From: DASQDN01 sp963833675
Lineage (GTDB): Bacteria; Acidobacteriota; Terriglobia; Bryobacterales; Bryobacteraceae
Direction of reading: 5' to 3'
Assembly: GCA_963833675.1 (NCBI GenBank)
Contig: CAWHYW010000022.1
Coordinates: forward strand, 310,001-374,000
Length of the DNA: 64,000 nt
The position numbers and the translations under genes were made by a program. This document shows, piece by piece, positions 53,526 through 61,193 of this stretch (the first letter of the stretch is position 1; each line of letters starts with the position of its first letter). The notes beneath the pieces are model-generated. The model ran no database searches. It had not been told where the DNA came from and saw only the letters and a program-made list of their open reading frames with translations.

Positions 53526-53548
53526 AAACTTACTTTTTCAGCACCGTC
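53526..53548 (-). repeat. Right terminal inverted repeat of IS5-family element
   Basis: Exact reverse complement of the left 23-bp end. TTAC follows it immediately, matching the base run before the left end. Between this end and the TRIC gene stop (53658) is a short frame with the tail WKSEDWLRMHADQFG that I cannot assign. Confidence 0.9.
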
Positions 53549-53657
53549 TTACGCATGGCGACTCCGTGTCGGTAGTCCCGTCGTCAATGCGCCGTAAACA
53601 TGAGATTCGTTCGAAGACAGTTTGGAAGTCTGAGGATTGGCTGAGAATGCACGCGGA

Positions 53658-54356
53658 TCAATTCGGATAACTGCCTGAGTGATGATCCTTGTGATCACTA
53701 TCATTGCTCGGGGATGACTGTTTGGGCCAGTTCGCGATCGGAAGCTGCCAGCCTCGACGCATGGCAATAAGACGCAGCCCGAAGCATAGGACGGCGCCAG
53801 TTACAGCCGCTACGGAAGGCGGGATATTCAGCATGTCTCCGATCACCGCCGTAGCGGCGCCGGTCAGGGCTGCGACCGCGTAAAGCTCGGTGCGCAATAC
53901 GGTAGGGATCTCACTCACGAGCACGTCGCGCACCATGCCGCCGCCGATTCCAGTCAGCATGCCGAGCAGCGTCGCCGCAACCGGACCGGCATTAAAGGCA
54001 AGCGCCTTACTCGCGCCAGAAACCGCAAACAACGCCAGTCCTGCGGCGTCGAAGACCAACACAGGATTCTTCAAACGTTTAATGACTCGAAACCAATAAA
54101 ATGTGATCAAGCCGGCGAGAAGGGAGACAGCGAGGTATCGCCAGTCGCGAATGGCCGCGGGCGGCGCGGCCCCAATCATCACATCCCGCGCGATCCCACC
54201 CGAATTGCCAGCCGCGAAGGACAGAACCAGAACCCCGAAGATATCAAGCCTGTTTTTAACTCCGGCGGCGGCGCCGCTGAGGGCGAAAACAAACGTTCCT
54301 CCAAGATCGAAGGCGACCAGGACAGCGCTGACCAGAATCTCTTCGTTGACGGCCAT
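53658..54356 (-). CDS. TRIC-family (UPF0126/YicG) membrane channel protein
   Basis: 232 aa from ATG 54356 (MAVNEEILVSAVLVAFDLGGTFVFALSGAAAG); upstream in-frame codons overlap the M20 gene. Two repeated UPF0126 units with the signature GNSGGIARDVMIG and GIGGGMVRDVLVSEIP, each followed by membrane helices (seven in total). Prokaryotic TRIC proteins are trimeric monovalent-cation channels; YicG-type members have also been linked to glycine uptake. It is 10 bp after the M20 peptidase gene. The C-terminal tail is hydrophilic and may be regulatory. Confidence 0.88.
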   Translation of the reverse strand: MAVNEEILVSAVLVAFDLGGTFVFALSGAAAGVKNRLDIFGVLVLSFAAGNSGGIARDVMIGAAPPAAIRDWRYLAVSLLAGLITFYWFRVIKRLKNPVLVFDAAGLALFAVSGASKALAFNAGPVAATLLGMLTGIGGGMVRDVLVSEIPTVLRTELYAVAALTGAATAVIGDMLNIPPSVAAVTGAVLCFGLRLIAMRRGWQLPIANWPKQSSPSNDSDHKDHHSGSYPN

Positions 54357-54366
54357 TTCGCACCTT

Positions 54367-55635
54367 TTATCTCGATAGCCAAGCTTCGGCGGCAACAACC
54401 AGCGCCTCCACACCTGTCTCCAAAGTTGGATGGATCACCGGCGCAAAGCGCGGATTGTGATTGGTCGGGATGTCTCCGAGCCTCCCATTCTTCCTGGCTT
54501 CCTCGTATATGCCGGGATCGATGCCGCCGACGAACCAGAACACTGACGGCGCGCCCCACTGAGTTCCAAAGGATCCAAAATCCTCGCTCGCCGTCGTCGG
54601 CTTAGTTTCCTCCACACTTCCAGCAGGAAAGTGCAGCCGAAACGCATCGCCGACTCTCTTGGTCGCTTCGGGATCATTCGTGACAAGAGAATAACGGTCC
54701 AGGGTGGTGATCTCCGGTTTCCTGGGGGTGCCCGAAGCGGCCGCTTCAGCGTTGACAATCCGCTCGATCGCAGCAAGCACGCGTTTACGGACGCCCTCGT
54801 CAAAGGTGCGTACGTTCATCTTAATGATGGCCTCATCGGGGATGACGTTTTCCTTCGTTCCAGCCTGCAGCACACCTATTGTCACTACGGCGGCTTCATT
54901 GGCCGCCACTTCCCGGGACACAATAGACTGCAGCCGCATCACCGTTGCCGCGGCCATGACGACCGGATCGATGCTAGCCTCGGGCATCGATCCGTGTGCG
55001 CCGCGTCCGAACAACCGAATCTGCAGACTATCGGCCGCGGACGTTGTCGCTCCGGCACGACCAGCGACAACGCCAGCGGGCAAGCTCATGACATGCTGGC
55101 CGAGCACGACATCGGGCTTAGGGAAGCGTTGAAAGAGTCCATCGTCGATCATCGCCTGTGCGCCCGCCGCAGTCTCTTCCGCTGGTTGAAATACGGCCAT
55201 GACCGTCCCCTTCCACGTATCGCGAGACTGAGCGAACAGAGTGGCCGCTCCTATCAACCAGGTCACATGCATGTCGTGACCGCAGGCGTGCATCACCGGC
55301 ACGGTCCTGCCGGTGCTGTCGGTAACGGTAATCTTGCTGGCGTAAGGTAGCCCCGTGGCTTCCTGAACGGGAAGCGCGTCCATGTCGGCGCGCAGCATGA
55401 CGACCGGTCCTTCGCCGTTATGCAGCAGACCGACAACGCCGGTCTTTCCGACACCGGAGGTCACGTCATATCCCGAGACGCGAAGATGGTCCGCCGCAAT
55501 GCCGGCGGTTCGTTGTTCCTGCATCGACAGTTCGGGATGAGCATGAACGTCTTTGTAGATGTCTTCCAAGCGGGGAAGCAGATTGCCGAGCTTTGCGAGC
55601 ACCGAGGCGGAATTTTTCAAAATTGTATCGTTCAT
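54367..55635 (-). CDS. M20-family amidohydrolase (IAA-amino acid hydrolase/hippuricase type)
   Basis: 422 aa M20D peptidase. Metal ligands: C and H in MHACGHDMHV, E pair in FQPAEETAAGA, H in LGQHVMSLP and the late H near NHNPRFAP. The dimerisation (lid) domain lies at ~185-300 (GRGAHGSMPEASIDPV). TTASEDFGSFG is a further family signature. Such enzymes release amino acids from N-acyl conjugates, with two Mn/Zn ions. No signal peptide, so cytosolic. Co-transcribed with the TRIC channel. Confidence 0.88.
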   Translation of the reverse strand: MNDTILKNSASVLAKLGNLLPRLEDIYKDVHAHPELSMQEQRTAGIAADHLRVSGYDVTSGVGKTGVVGLLHNGEGPVVMLRADMDALPVQEATGLPYASKITVTDSTGRTVPVMHACGHDMHVTWLIGAATLFAQSRDTWKGTVMAVFQPAEETAAGAQAMIDDGLFQRFPKPDVVLGQHVMSLPAGVVAGRAGATTSAADSLQIRLFGRGAHGSMPEASIDPVVMAAATVMRLQSIVSREVAANEAAVVTIGVLQAGTKENVIPDEAIIKMNVRTFDEGVRKRVLAAIERIVNAEAAASGTPRKPEITTLDRYSLVTNDPEATKRVGDAFRLHFPAGSVEETKPTTASEDFGSFGTQWGAPSVFWFVGGIDPGIYEEARKNGRLGDIPTNHNPRFAPVIHPTLETGVEALVVAAEAWLSR

Positions 55636-55807
55636 CGGACCAGATCCCTTGGTTGTAGGACGCTGAAAAGCGTTAAGTCAGGCTACAATTACGGGCGGGC
55701 TCGTGAAGAAACCTCCGCTAATTTGCGCTGAAGCGAATTGCGCTAAAACGAACGCGGGTCTTGCCTCAGTTTGAATGGCATTTCGTGGTGAGCAGAAATG
55801 GGTGTAA

Positions 55808-56400
55808 TTGACCGGGCGTACTTTACAAATGGATAGTTTCGTATTGACACGGCATCTGTTGCTGGTAGCCGTGTGCGCGACGGCAAATCCGTCGTTGGAG
55901 TTTTGCAACTCGACCGTAATTCGCGCAGATACCATTCATCTTCGGTCAGGAAAAGCGCGGGAGTGGCGCAGTTCCCGCGTTGACGCTCAAGGACCGACGG
56001 TATCTCTGGGTTTCGAAGGACTTGAGAATGCGTGTGGGCCCCGTCGAGCCTGGAAGCGTACCCGTTGCGTTGACGGTCTGGGGTCCACCATGGTCCGGCG
56101 TCGACTACATCACGATTTATAGTAATGCACGCCGGCATGGCAGAAAAGCCAGGTTTGATTGGGAAAGCCGGGCGAAAATTTTCCGCAATGATTCCGATCC
56201 CGATACCGGCGCATGATACGGCGCTGGTCGCGGTAGCGACGGGCCCTGGCGTTCAACAGCCATTCTGGGAGGTTCGCAAGCCTTACCAGCCGACATCCGA
56301 TGAATGGACGCCAATGGTTCTGGGCGTCAGCCGTGCGATCTGGATCGACGCTGACAAAAGTGGGACTCGCGAGGCGCCTCTCGACAGGTCCGCAAAATAG
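55808..56400 (+). pseudogene. Decayed C-terminal remnant, CehA/McbA-like metallohydrolase
   Basis: Three overlapping frames of the plus strand together resemble one protein: residues HLLLVAVCATANPSLEF / TIHLRSGKAREW; then DRRYLWVSKDLRMRVG and WSGVDYITIYSN; then IPAHDTALVAVATGPGVQQP, VRKPYQPTSDEWTP and RAIWIDADKSG. The last part fits the C-terminus of CehA/McbA-type PHP-domain hydrolases, where a 'PYQPTSxDW...GxTxxIWIDADGDG' tail is common. Several frame breaks and the absence of the catalytic N-terminal two thirds mark it as a relic. The family label is tentative. Confidence 0.4.
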
Positions 56401-56408
56401 GATGCCGA

Positions 56409-57188
56409 CTAAACTATTTCCTCCGCAACTTGTACCAGAGGTCGCCTCGCCCTTCTACTCGCGCGCTGAAGGCGCCGATAGGCTTGTTCCTCAGTAATGC
56501 CATATTTCTTTTGGACGAGCGCCTTCGCGCGTGAAATTCTCTCGCGAGAAGCCAATTCCGCTTTCAATGTTTCGATGCGCTTCTCAAGCGCGGCCGTGTC
56601 GGCGCAGGAATCCAACACACGGGCGATGTGGCGCCCAACCATCTCCGGGTCAACCCGTTCGGCTATGTTTCTGGGAATCAATCCGGCCGTACGTTCGGCG
56701 ATCTTGCAATCCGCGAGTTCCAGTTCCAACCGCGTTACTTCCGTCATCAGAGTTTGGATCTGCTGCTCCCGATTCAGCCTGCCGAGGATCAGTGTCAGGC
56801 TCGCGGCCAAGGCCACCAAGTGTGCAATCTCCGGCTCGAGCGCGGCGTGTCGCGATGCAACATACAAGAACACATTGCGGCCATCGCGACGCGTAACAGG
56901 AATAAGCACGCAAGCTGCATAGTACTGGAGCAAAGCTACATGGCTTGGCTCACTTTTGATTGACTTTTCCAACACCAGAGGTGCTTCAAGATCGTGAAGC
57001 CGGTCGGAGTCATCCTCGAGGAGACGAATGGCACGGTCTAACCCGCGCTCCCGATCAAGGCCAGCAGGATCCCACGGGGAAAGCGTCCCTTCTTCGCGCC
57101 GGTGCTCGTTCAGCACTACAGCATCAGCAGTTTGCAGGAAGCGAATCATTTTAAGGATCGCGCCGATGCTTCGCCGTAAAGGAATCAA
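56409..57188 (-). CDS. GAF-ANTAR transcription antitermination regulator
   Basis: 259 aa. The N-terminal half (~15-140) fits a GAF sensor (ADAVVLNEHRREEGTL, VALLQYYAACVLIPVTRRDG, LYVASRHAALEPEIAHLVALA), followed by a coiled helix (REQQIQTLMTEVTRLELELAD). The last ~60 residues form an ANTAR domain: LEKRIETLKAELASRERIS, RAKALVQKKYGITEEQAYRRLQ, RRPLVQVAEEIV. ANTAR proteins bind paired hairpins in nascent RNA and prevent termination. TTG at 57188 overlaps the DUF1501 stop (TTGA); ATG at 57149 is the alternative. It ends the TonB-cytochrome-DUF1501 operon and may regulate it. Confidence 0.78.
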   Translation of the reverse strand: MIPLRRSIGAILKMIRFLQTADAVVLNEHRREEGTLSPWDPAGLDRERGLDRAIRLLEDDSDRLHDLEAPLVLEKSIKSEPSHVALLQYYAACVLIPVTRRDGRNVFLYVASRHAALEPEIAHLVALAASLTLILGRLNREQQIQTLMTEVTRLELELADCKIAERTAGLIPRNIAERVDPEMVGRHIARVLDSCADTAALEKRIETLKAELASRERISRAKALVQKKYGITEEQAYRRLQRASRRARRPLVQVAEEIV

Positions 57189-58564
57189 GCGAAGATCTCC
57201 TTGTGAACTTCGCCCGCGACATCAGTCAATCGGAAATCGCGTCCGGCATAGCGGTAGGTCAACTGCTTGTGATGAAGGCCCATCAAAGCAAGAAGCGTTG
57301 CGTGCAAATCGTTCGTGTGCATGCGTCCTTCTACGGCTTTGACACCGAGTTCGTCTGTGGAGCCGTAGCTCAAACCCTTCTTGACTCCCGCGCCTGTAAG
57401 AAACATCGAATAGCCAGTGATGTTGTGATCGCGGCCATCGGGTCCCTGGGCCATTGGCAAGCGGCCGAACTCGGAGCCGAACAACACGAGTGTCTCGTCC
57501 AACAACCCGCGCTGTTTCAGGTCTGTCAGCAATGCCGCCGTCGCTCGATCGACCTGTCTCGTACGATCGATCAGGCCTTTGTGAAGGTTGGTGTGGTGGT
57601 CCCAACCGCCCTGGCAGATCTCGACAAAACGGACACCGGCTTCGCTGAGACGACGCGCCATCAGGCACTGCCGCGCAAACGACCCCTCGGGGCCGGGCTT
57701 GACTCCATACGCATCGAGGACGGATTGCGGTTCTTTCGAGATATCGAGCAGCTCCGGGACTTTGTGCTGCATACGAAAGGCGAGCTCGTAGGATTCGATG
57801 ATGCCGTCGACGGGGTCGGGCGCACTCGGAGTAGCGGCCAAATCGTGGTTCATCGCCTGTATCAGCGCGATTTGCCGGCGCTGCAGGTTTTCGGGAGAAG
57901 CCGCCTTCAGATTAGGGAAATGTCCTGTGTCGCTGATCCGTGTGCCTTGAAAGTGGGCCGGGAGGAATGCGCTGCCATAGTTCACAGCTCCGCCGAAATT
58001 CGGAGGTGGATTGACGGTGATGTATCCGGGCAGATCCTGGTTTTCCGTCCCGAGGCCGTAAAGCAGCCAGGCGCCCATACTGGGTCGCGTCAATGCCGCG
58101 TTAGCGCTACCGGTATGTAATTGCACGACGGCCTGCGGATGAGCCGGCGTGTCGGTGTGCAAGCCGCGAAGCCAGCAAAGCTCGTCCGCATGAGTGGCGA
58201 TATTCGGCAGCAATTCAGAAAACCACGATCCGGTTTGTCCGTATTGCTTCCACTGGAATTTCGATGGCGTCAGCGTTCCTCCTCCAGGTCCCGACTTGCC
58301 TCCGTTCTTTTGCAACTCAGGTTTGTAGTCGAAGGTATCCGGTCCGGACACTGCACCTTCCATGAAGAGAAAAATGATGCGTTTCGCTTTGGGTGTGAAG
58401 TGGGGATGCTTCGGCAGAAGGGGCTTATCCGCGACGGCGCGCAGGGATTCTGCCTTTGCCGCGGCCTCTCCCAGCAATCCGGCTAGAGCGAGGTGACCAA
58501 AGCCGGCGCCGGCCGATTTCAGCAGCGCTCGCCGGGTTGTGAGGAAAGACTCATTGCTCGACAT
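57185..58564 (-). CDS. DUF1501 protein (Tat-exported), second copy
   Basis: 459 aa with the signal TTRRALLKSAGAGFGHLALAG. DUF1501 features: IIFLFMEGAVSGPDTFDYKP, SMGAWLLYGLGTENQDLPGY, DETLVLFGSEFGRLPMAQGPDGRDHN and LHATLLALMGLHHKQLTY. The usual 'NGGPSQxDTFD' loop reads EGAVSGPDTFD, losing the conserved GGPSQ although D of PDTFD is kept. Paralogue of 41968-43350 (about half identical by eye). It starts 12 bp after the cytochrome stop and is followed by the ANTAR gene. Confidence 0.9.
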   Translation of the reverse strand: MSSNESFLTTRRALLKSAGAGFGHLALAGLLGEAAAKAESLRAVADKPLLPKHPHFTPKAKRIIFLFMEGAVSGPDTFDYKPELQKNGGKSGPGGGTLTPSKFQWKQYGQTGSWFSELLPNIATHADELCWLRGLHTDTPAHPQAVVQLHTGSANAALTRPSMGAWLLYGLGTENQDLPGYITVNPPPNFGGAVNYGSAFLPAHFQGTRISDTGHFPNLKAASPENLQRRQIALIQAMNHDLAATPSAPDPVDGIIESYELAFRMQHKVPELLDISKEPQSVLDAYGVKPGPEGSFARQCLMARRLSEAGVRFVEICQGGWDHHTNLHKGLIDRTRQVDRATAALLTDLKQRGLLDETLVLFGSEFGRLPMAQGPDGRDHNITGYSMFLTGAGVKKGLSYGSTDELGVKAVEGRMHTNDLHATLLALMGLHHKQLTYRYAGRDFRLTDVAGEVHKEIFA

Positions 58565-58576
58565 GTTTCGTATCTC

Positions 58577-61174
58577 CTAACGTATGAATCTGAATTCGGC
58601 GGAGGAATATAAAGCCTGGACCAAGCTCATCCAAGCTGCGGTTCTCGGGTTGGCGGGCTGGACCGATTCATCGACGGCCACATATTCGGTGCGGTCGACA
58701 TTGTCCGGGTCCGCGGGCAGAGTAAAGCCGGGGCTTTCGATCGGCTTGCTTGCGACGGTCGACGAAACAGCAGGAGTTGTCGAACCCGCATTCTGAGTTT
58801 GGCGGTACTCCGATTCAAAGCCGGCGAGGAATTTTTGAGCTCGACGAGCTTCGGCCGGCGTTGGCGCTCTACCCAGAGTCAGCCAGTACGCTCGTGCGAT
58901 TTTCGCTTCGCTGGACTTTGGCTGCGCGAGAAGCGATTCCGCGAGCGACAACGCTTGTTTGCGTACGAAGCCGGAGTTTAGCAGGAATAGAGCTTGCGCC
59001 GGTACGGTGGTAGCGTCCCGCTGGCCTGTTACAAGCGGCTGGGTCACAGGATCGAAGGCCTGAAGCGAGCCGGGAGTAACGCCACGAAGCAGAGGAAGGT
59101 AGACGCTGCGCGTCAGGCTCCTGTTTGCCTGTTCCTGGATGCTTCGGGATTCCGGACCGTTATCCTGCATCTCCACCATACGCAGAGCGCTTGACGGCGA
59201 GGAAGACGGCTCCAATTGCAACCTGCCTGCTGTGAAGAGCATGGTGTCGCGGACCTCTTCGGCTTCGAGACGCCGAGGCGAATGCCGCCAAACAAGCCGG
59301 TTGCCGGGATCTATCTCCTTGTGAGAGGCATCCGCATCCGCGCTCAGGCGATAAGCGCGCGAAAGAACGATTTTGCGAATCAAGCGCTTGACGGACCATC
59401 CTTCCTGAATGAACTCGGCGGCCAGATAGTCGAGCAGTTCAGGATGAGATGGGCGGTCGCCATTCACGCCAAAGTTATCGGTGGTTTTTACGATGCCTTC
59501 CGCGAATAGATGCTGCCACACGCGATTTGCAATGACCCGCGGCGGCAGAGGATTCCGCGGGTTTGTCAGCCACTGGGCAAGCTGCAGCCTGCCGCTTCGC
59601 GACGGATCGATGGATGCGGCGCCAGGTACAGCGAAGGCAGTCAGAAATCCTCGAGGGACAACAGGACCAAGGCGTTCGGCTTCTCCGCGAATGCGAATCG
59701 CAGTGTCGGAGGGGTGTTTCGCTTCCACGACGGAATGCATTCCGTAGCCGCGCGAGCCGGGATCGGTCAGGAAAAGAAGTTCGGCTTTCACACGCTCGTA
59801 CTTGAGGCGATAGGGTTGCTGCTTGGGCTTACCGTTCGGTCCTATTGCCAGGCCTTCCGGCGTGCCTCGAATGTCGTCCCAGGCTTTTTTAGCGGCCGCG
59901 ACTTCGGCCTCAAGTTTGACGATCTTCTCGTTACGTTCTACTGGAGGCGCATTCGAGAGCGTGACTAGCGAGCTCGCATCGTAGTAATCCAGTCCGGCTC
60001 CGCCCATTTTGCTGCGAAGGCCGGCACGATCTTCGGTGCTGGAAAAAATTCCGGCGAGGGCGTAGTAGTCCGTCACCGGAATCGGGTCGAACTTGTGATC
60101 GTGGCAACGGGCGCAACTGACCGTAAGCGCCAACGTAGATCGGGAGATGGTGTCGATCTTTTCGTCGACGTTGTCCATAAGGAAGCGTTCCTTGAAACGC
60201 TGATTGACATCCTTCGGACCGAGGGCGAGAAAGCCGGTGGCTATTCGTAAGCGATCCCGGTCTTCCGGTGTCGCCGCAGGCAACAAATCTCCCGCAATCT
60301 GCTCCTGCAGGAAGCGATTGAAGGGCACATCGCGGTTGACCGCATCGATCACATAATCGCGATATCGCCAGGCATGCGGATAAGGAATGTTGCGCGAAGG
60401 GCCAGTCGATTCGCCGTATCGCGCTACGTCAAGCCAGTGCCGTCCCCATCGCTCGCCGAAGCGCGGCGATTGCAGCAACCTGTCAACCAGGCGCTCGTAT
60501 GCATTTTGGGACTTGTCGTTGGCGAACGCTCTTATCTCGCTTGGTGCAGGGGGCAGACCGGTGAGATCGAAGGTGAGTCGACGGATCAGGTCCGAACGGT
60601 TCGCGTCCCGAACGGGTGAGAGTTTCTGTTCTTCGAGTTTGGCCAGAATGAATCGATCGATTTCCGTTCGCGGCCAAGTCGGGTTCTTTGGCGAAGGAGG
60701 TTCGACGCGTCTTATTGGCTGAAAGGCCCAGTGACGGGCCTTGAGGGATTCATAGTTCGCTTTGGATTTCCCTAGCGAGGCGGGAAGTTGCTCGGCCGGC
60801 CAGGCGGCTCCGGTCTTGATCCAGGTGACAACGTCGTCCACTTCTGCTTGTGTCAGCAGATCGCCTTCTTTCGGCATCCGCCGCTTGGGATTCGTGTGCC
60901 GGATGCGTACCAGCAAGAGGCTGGCGTCCGGGTCACCGGGAATGACAGCAGGGCCGGAATCGCCTCCGTTCAAGAGACCGTTGCGATCATCGACGCGCAA
61001 TCCGCCGGCCGGCTTGGTCGCGGCAGAGTGGCAGGCGTAGCAGCGATTGACGAAAACGGGACGGACTTTCTTCTCGAAGAAAGCTACAGCGTCTGCTGAG
61101 TCCTGCGCTTGCGCCAGGCCGACGGGCGTAGCGAGAAGCACCAAGGAGAGTAAGCGGCCGGGTGTAATTTGCAT
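58577..61174 (-). CDS. Planctomycete-type cytochrome c protein (PSCyt1-DUF1549-DUF1553), second copy
   Basis: 865 aa from ATG 61174 (MQITPGRLLSLVLLATPVGLAQA, an ordinary signal peptide), chosen with GGAG upstream rather than a longer in-frame start. Haem sites: VNRCYACHSAATKPAGGLRVDD and SCARCHDHKFDPIPVTDYYA. DUF1549 (WGRHWLDVARYGESTG) and DUF1553 (NRVWQHLFAEGIVKTTDNFG, ELLDYLAAEFIQEGWSV) follow. This copy ends with a different tail (TLPADPDNVDRTEYV) and a DUF1553 C-terminus. Located 20 bp after the TonB receptor stop, in an operon with DUF1501 and ANTAR genes. Confidence 0.92.
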   Translation of the reverse strand: MQITPGRLLSLVLLATPVGLAQAQDSADAVAFFEKKVRPVFVNRCYACHSAATKPAGGLRVDDRNGLLNGGDSGPAVIPGDPDASLLLVRIRHTNPKRRMPKEGDLLTQAEVDDVVTWIKTGAAWPAEQLPASLGKSKANYESLKARHWAFQPIRRVEPPSPKNPTWPRTEIDRFILAKLEEQKLSPVRDANRSDLIRRLTFDLTGLPPAPSEIRAFANDKSQNAYERLVDRLLQSPRFGERWGRHWLDVARYGESTGPSRNIPYPHAWRYRDYVIDAVNRDVPFNRFLQEQIAGDLLPAATPEDRDRLRIATGFLALGPKDVNQRFKERFLMDNVDEKIDTISRSTLALTVSCARCHDHKFDPIPVTDYYALAGIFSSTEDRAGLRSKMGGAGLDYYDASSLVTLSNAPPVERNEKIVKLEAEVAAAKKAWDDIRGTPEGLAIGPNGKPKQQPYRLKYERVKAELLFLTDPGSRGYGMHSVVEAKHPSDTAIRIRGEAERLGPVVPRGFLTAFAVPGAASIDPSRSGRLQLAQWLTNPRNPLPPRVIANRVWQHLFAEGIVKTTDNFGVNGDRPSHPELLDYLAAEFIQEGWSVKRLIRKIVLSRAYRLSADADASHKEIDPGNRLVWRHSPRRLEAEEVRDTMLFTAGRLQLEPSSSPSSALRMVEMQDNGPESRSIQEQANRSLTRSVYLPLLRGVTPGSLQAFDPVTQPLVTGQRDATTVPAQALFLLNSGFVRKQALSLAESLLAQPKSSEAKIARAYWLTLGRAPTPAEARRAQKFLAGFESEYRQTQNAGSTTPAVSSTVASKPIESPGFTLPADPDNVDRTEYVAVDESVQPANPRTAAWMSLVQALYSSAEFRFIR

Positions 61175-61193
61175 CCTGAGTAATCTCCTGAAC

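Larger units (their letters stand above)
52272..53548 (+). mobile_element. Complete IS5-family insertion sequence
   Basis: A 1277-bp element bounded by perfect 23-bp terminal inverted repeats (52272-52294 and 53526-53548) containing one full transposase gene. Directly outside both ends stands TTAC (52268-52271 and 53549-53552), a 4-bp target duplication; joining the flanks gives an uninterrupted GCATGC-TTAC-GCATGG. The intact ends and gene indicate a recent insertion. The transposase reads away from the rpoD-dnaG operon. Confidence 0.9.

Noticed and set aside
53587..53670. 27-aa ORF (MRRKHEIRSKTVWKSEDWLRM) after the IS element
   Set aside because: Resembles the start of transporter proteins with a KSEDW motif, but it ends after 27 residues and no family could be supported.
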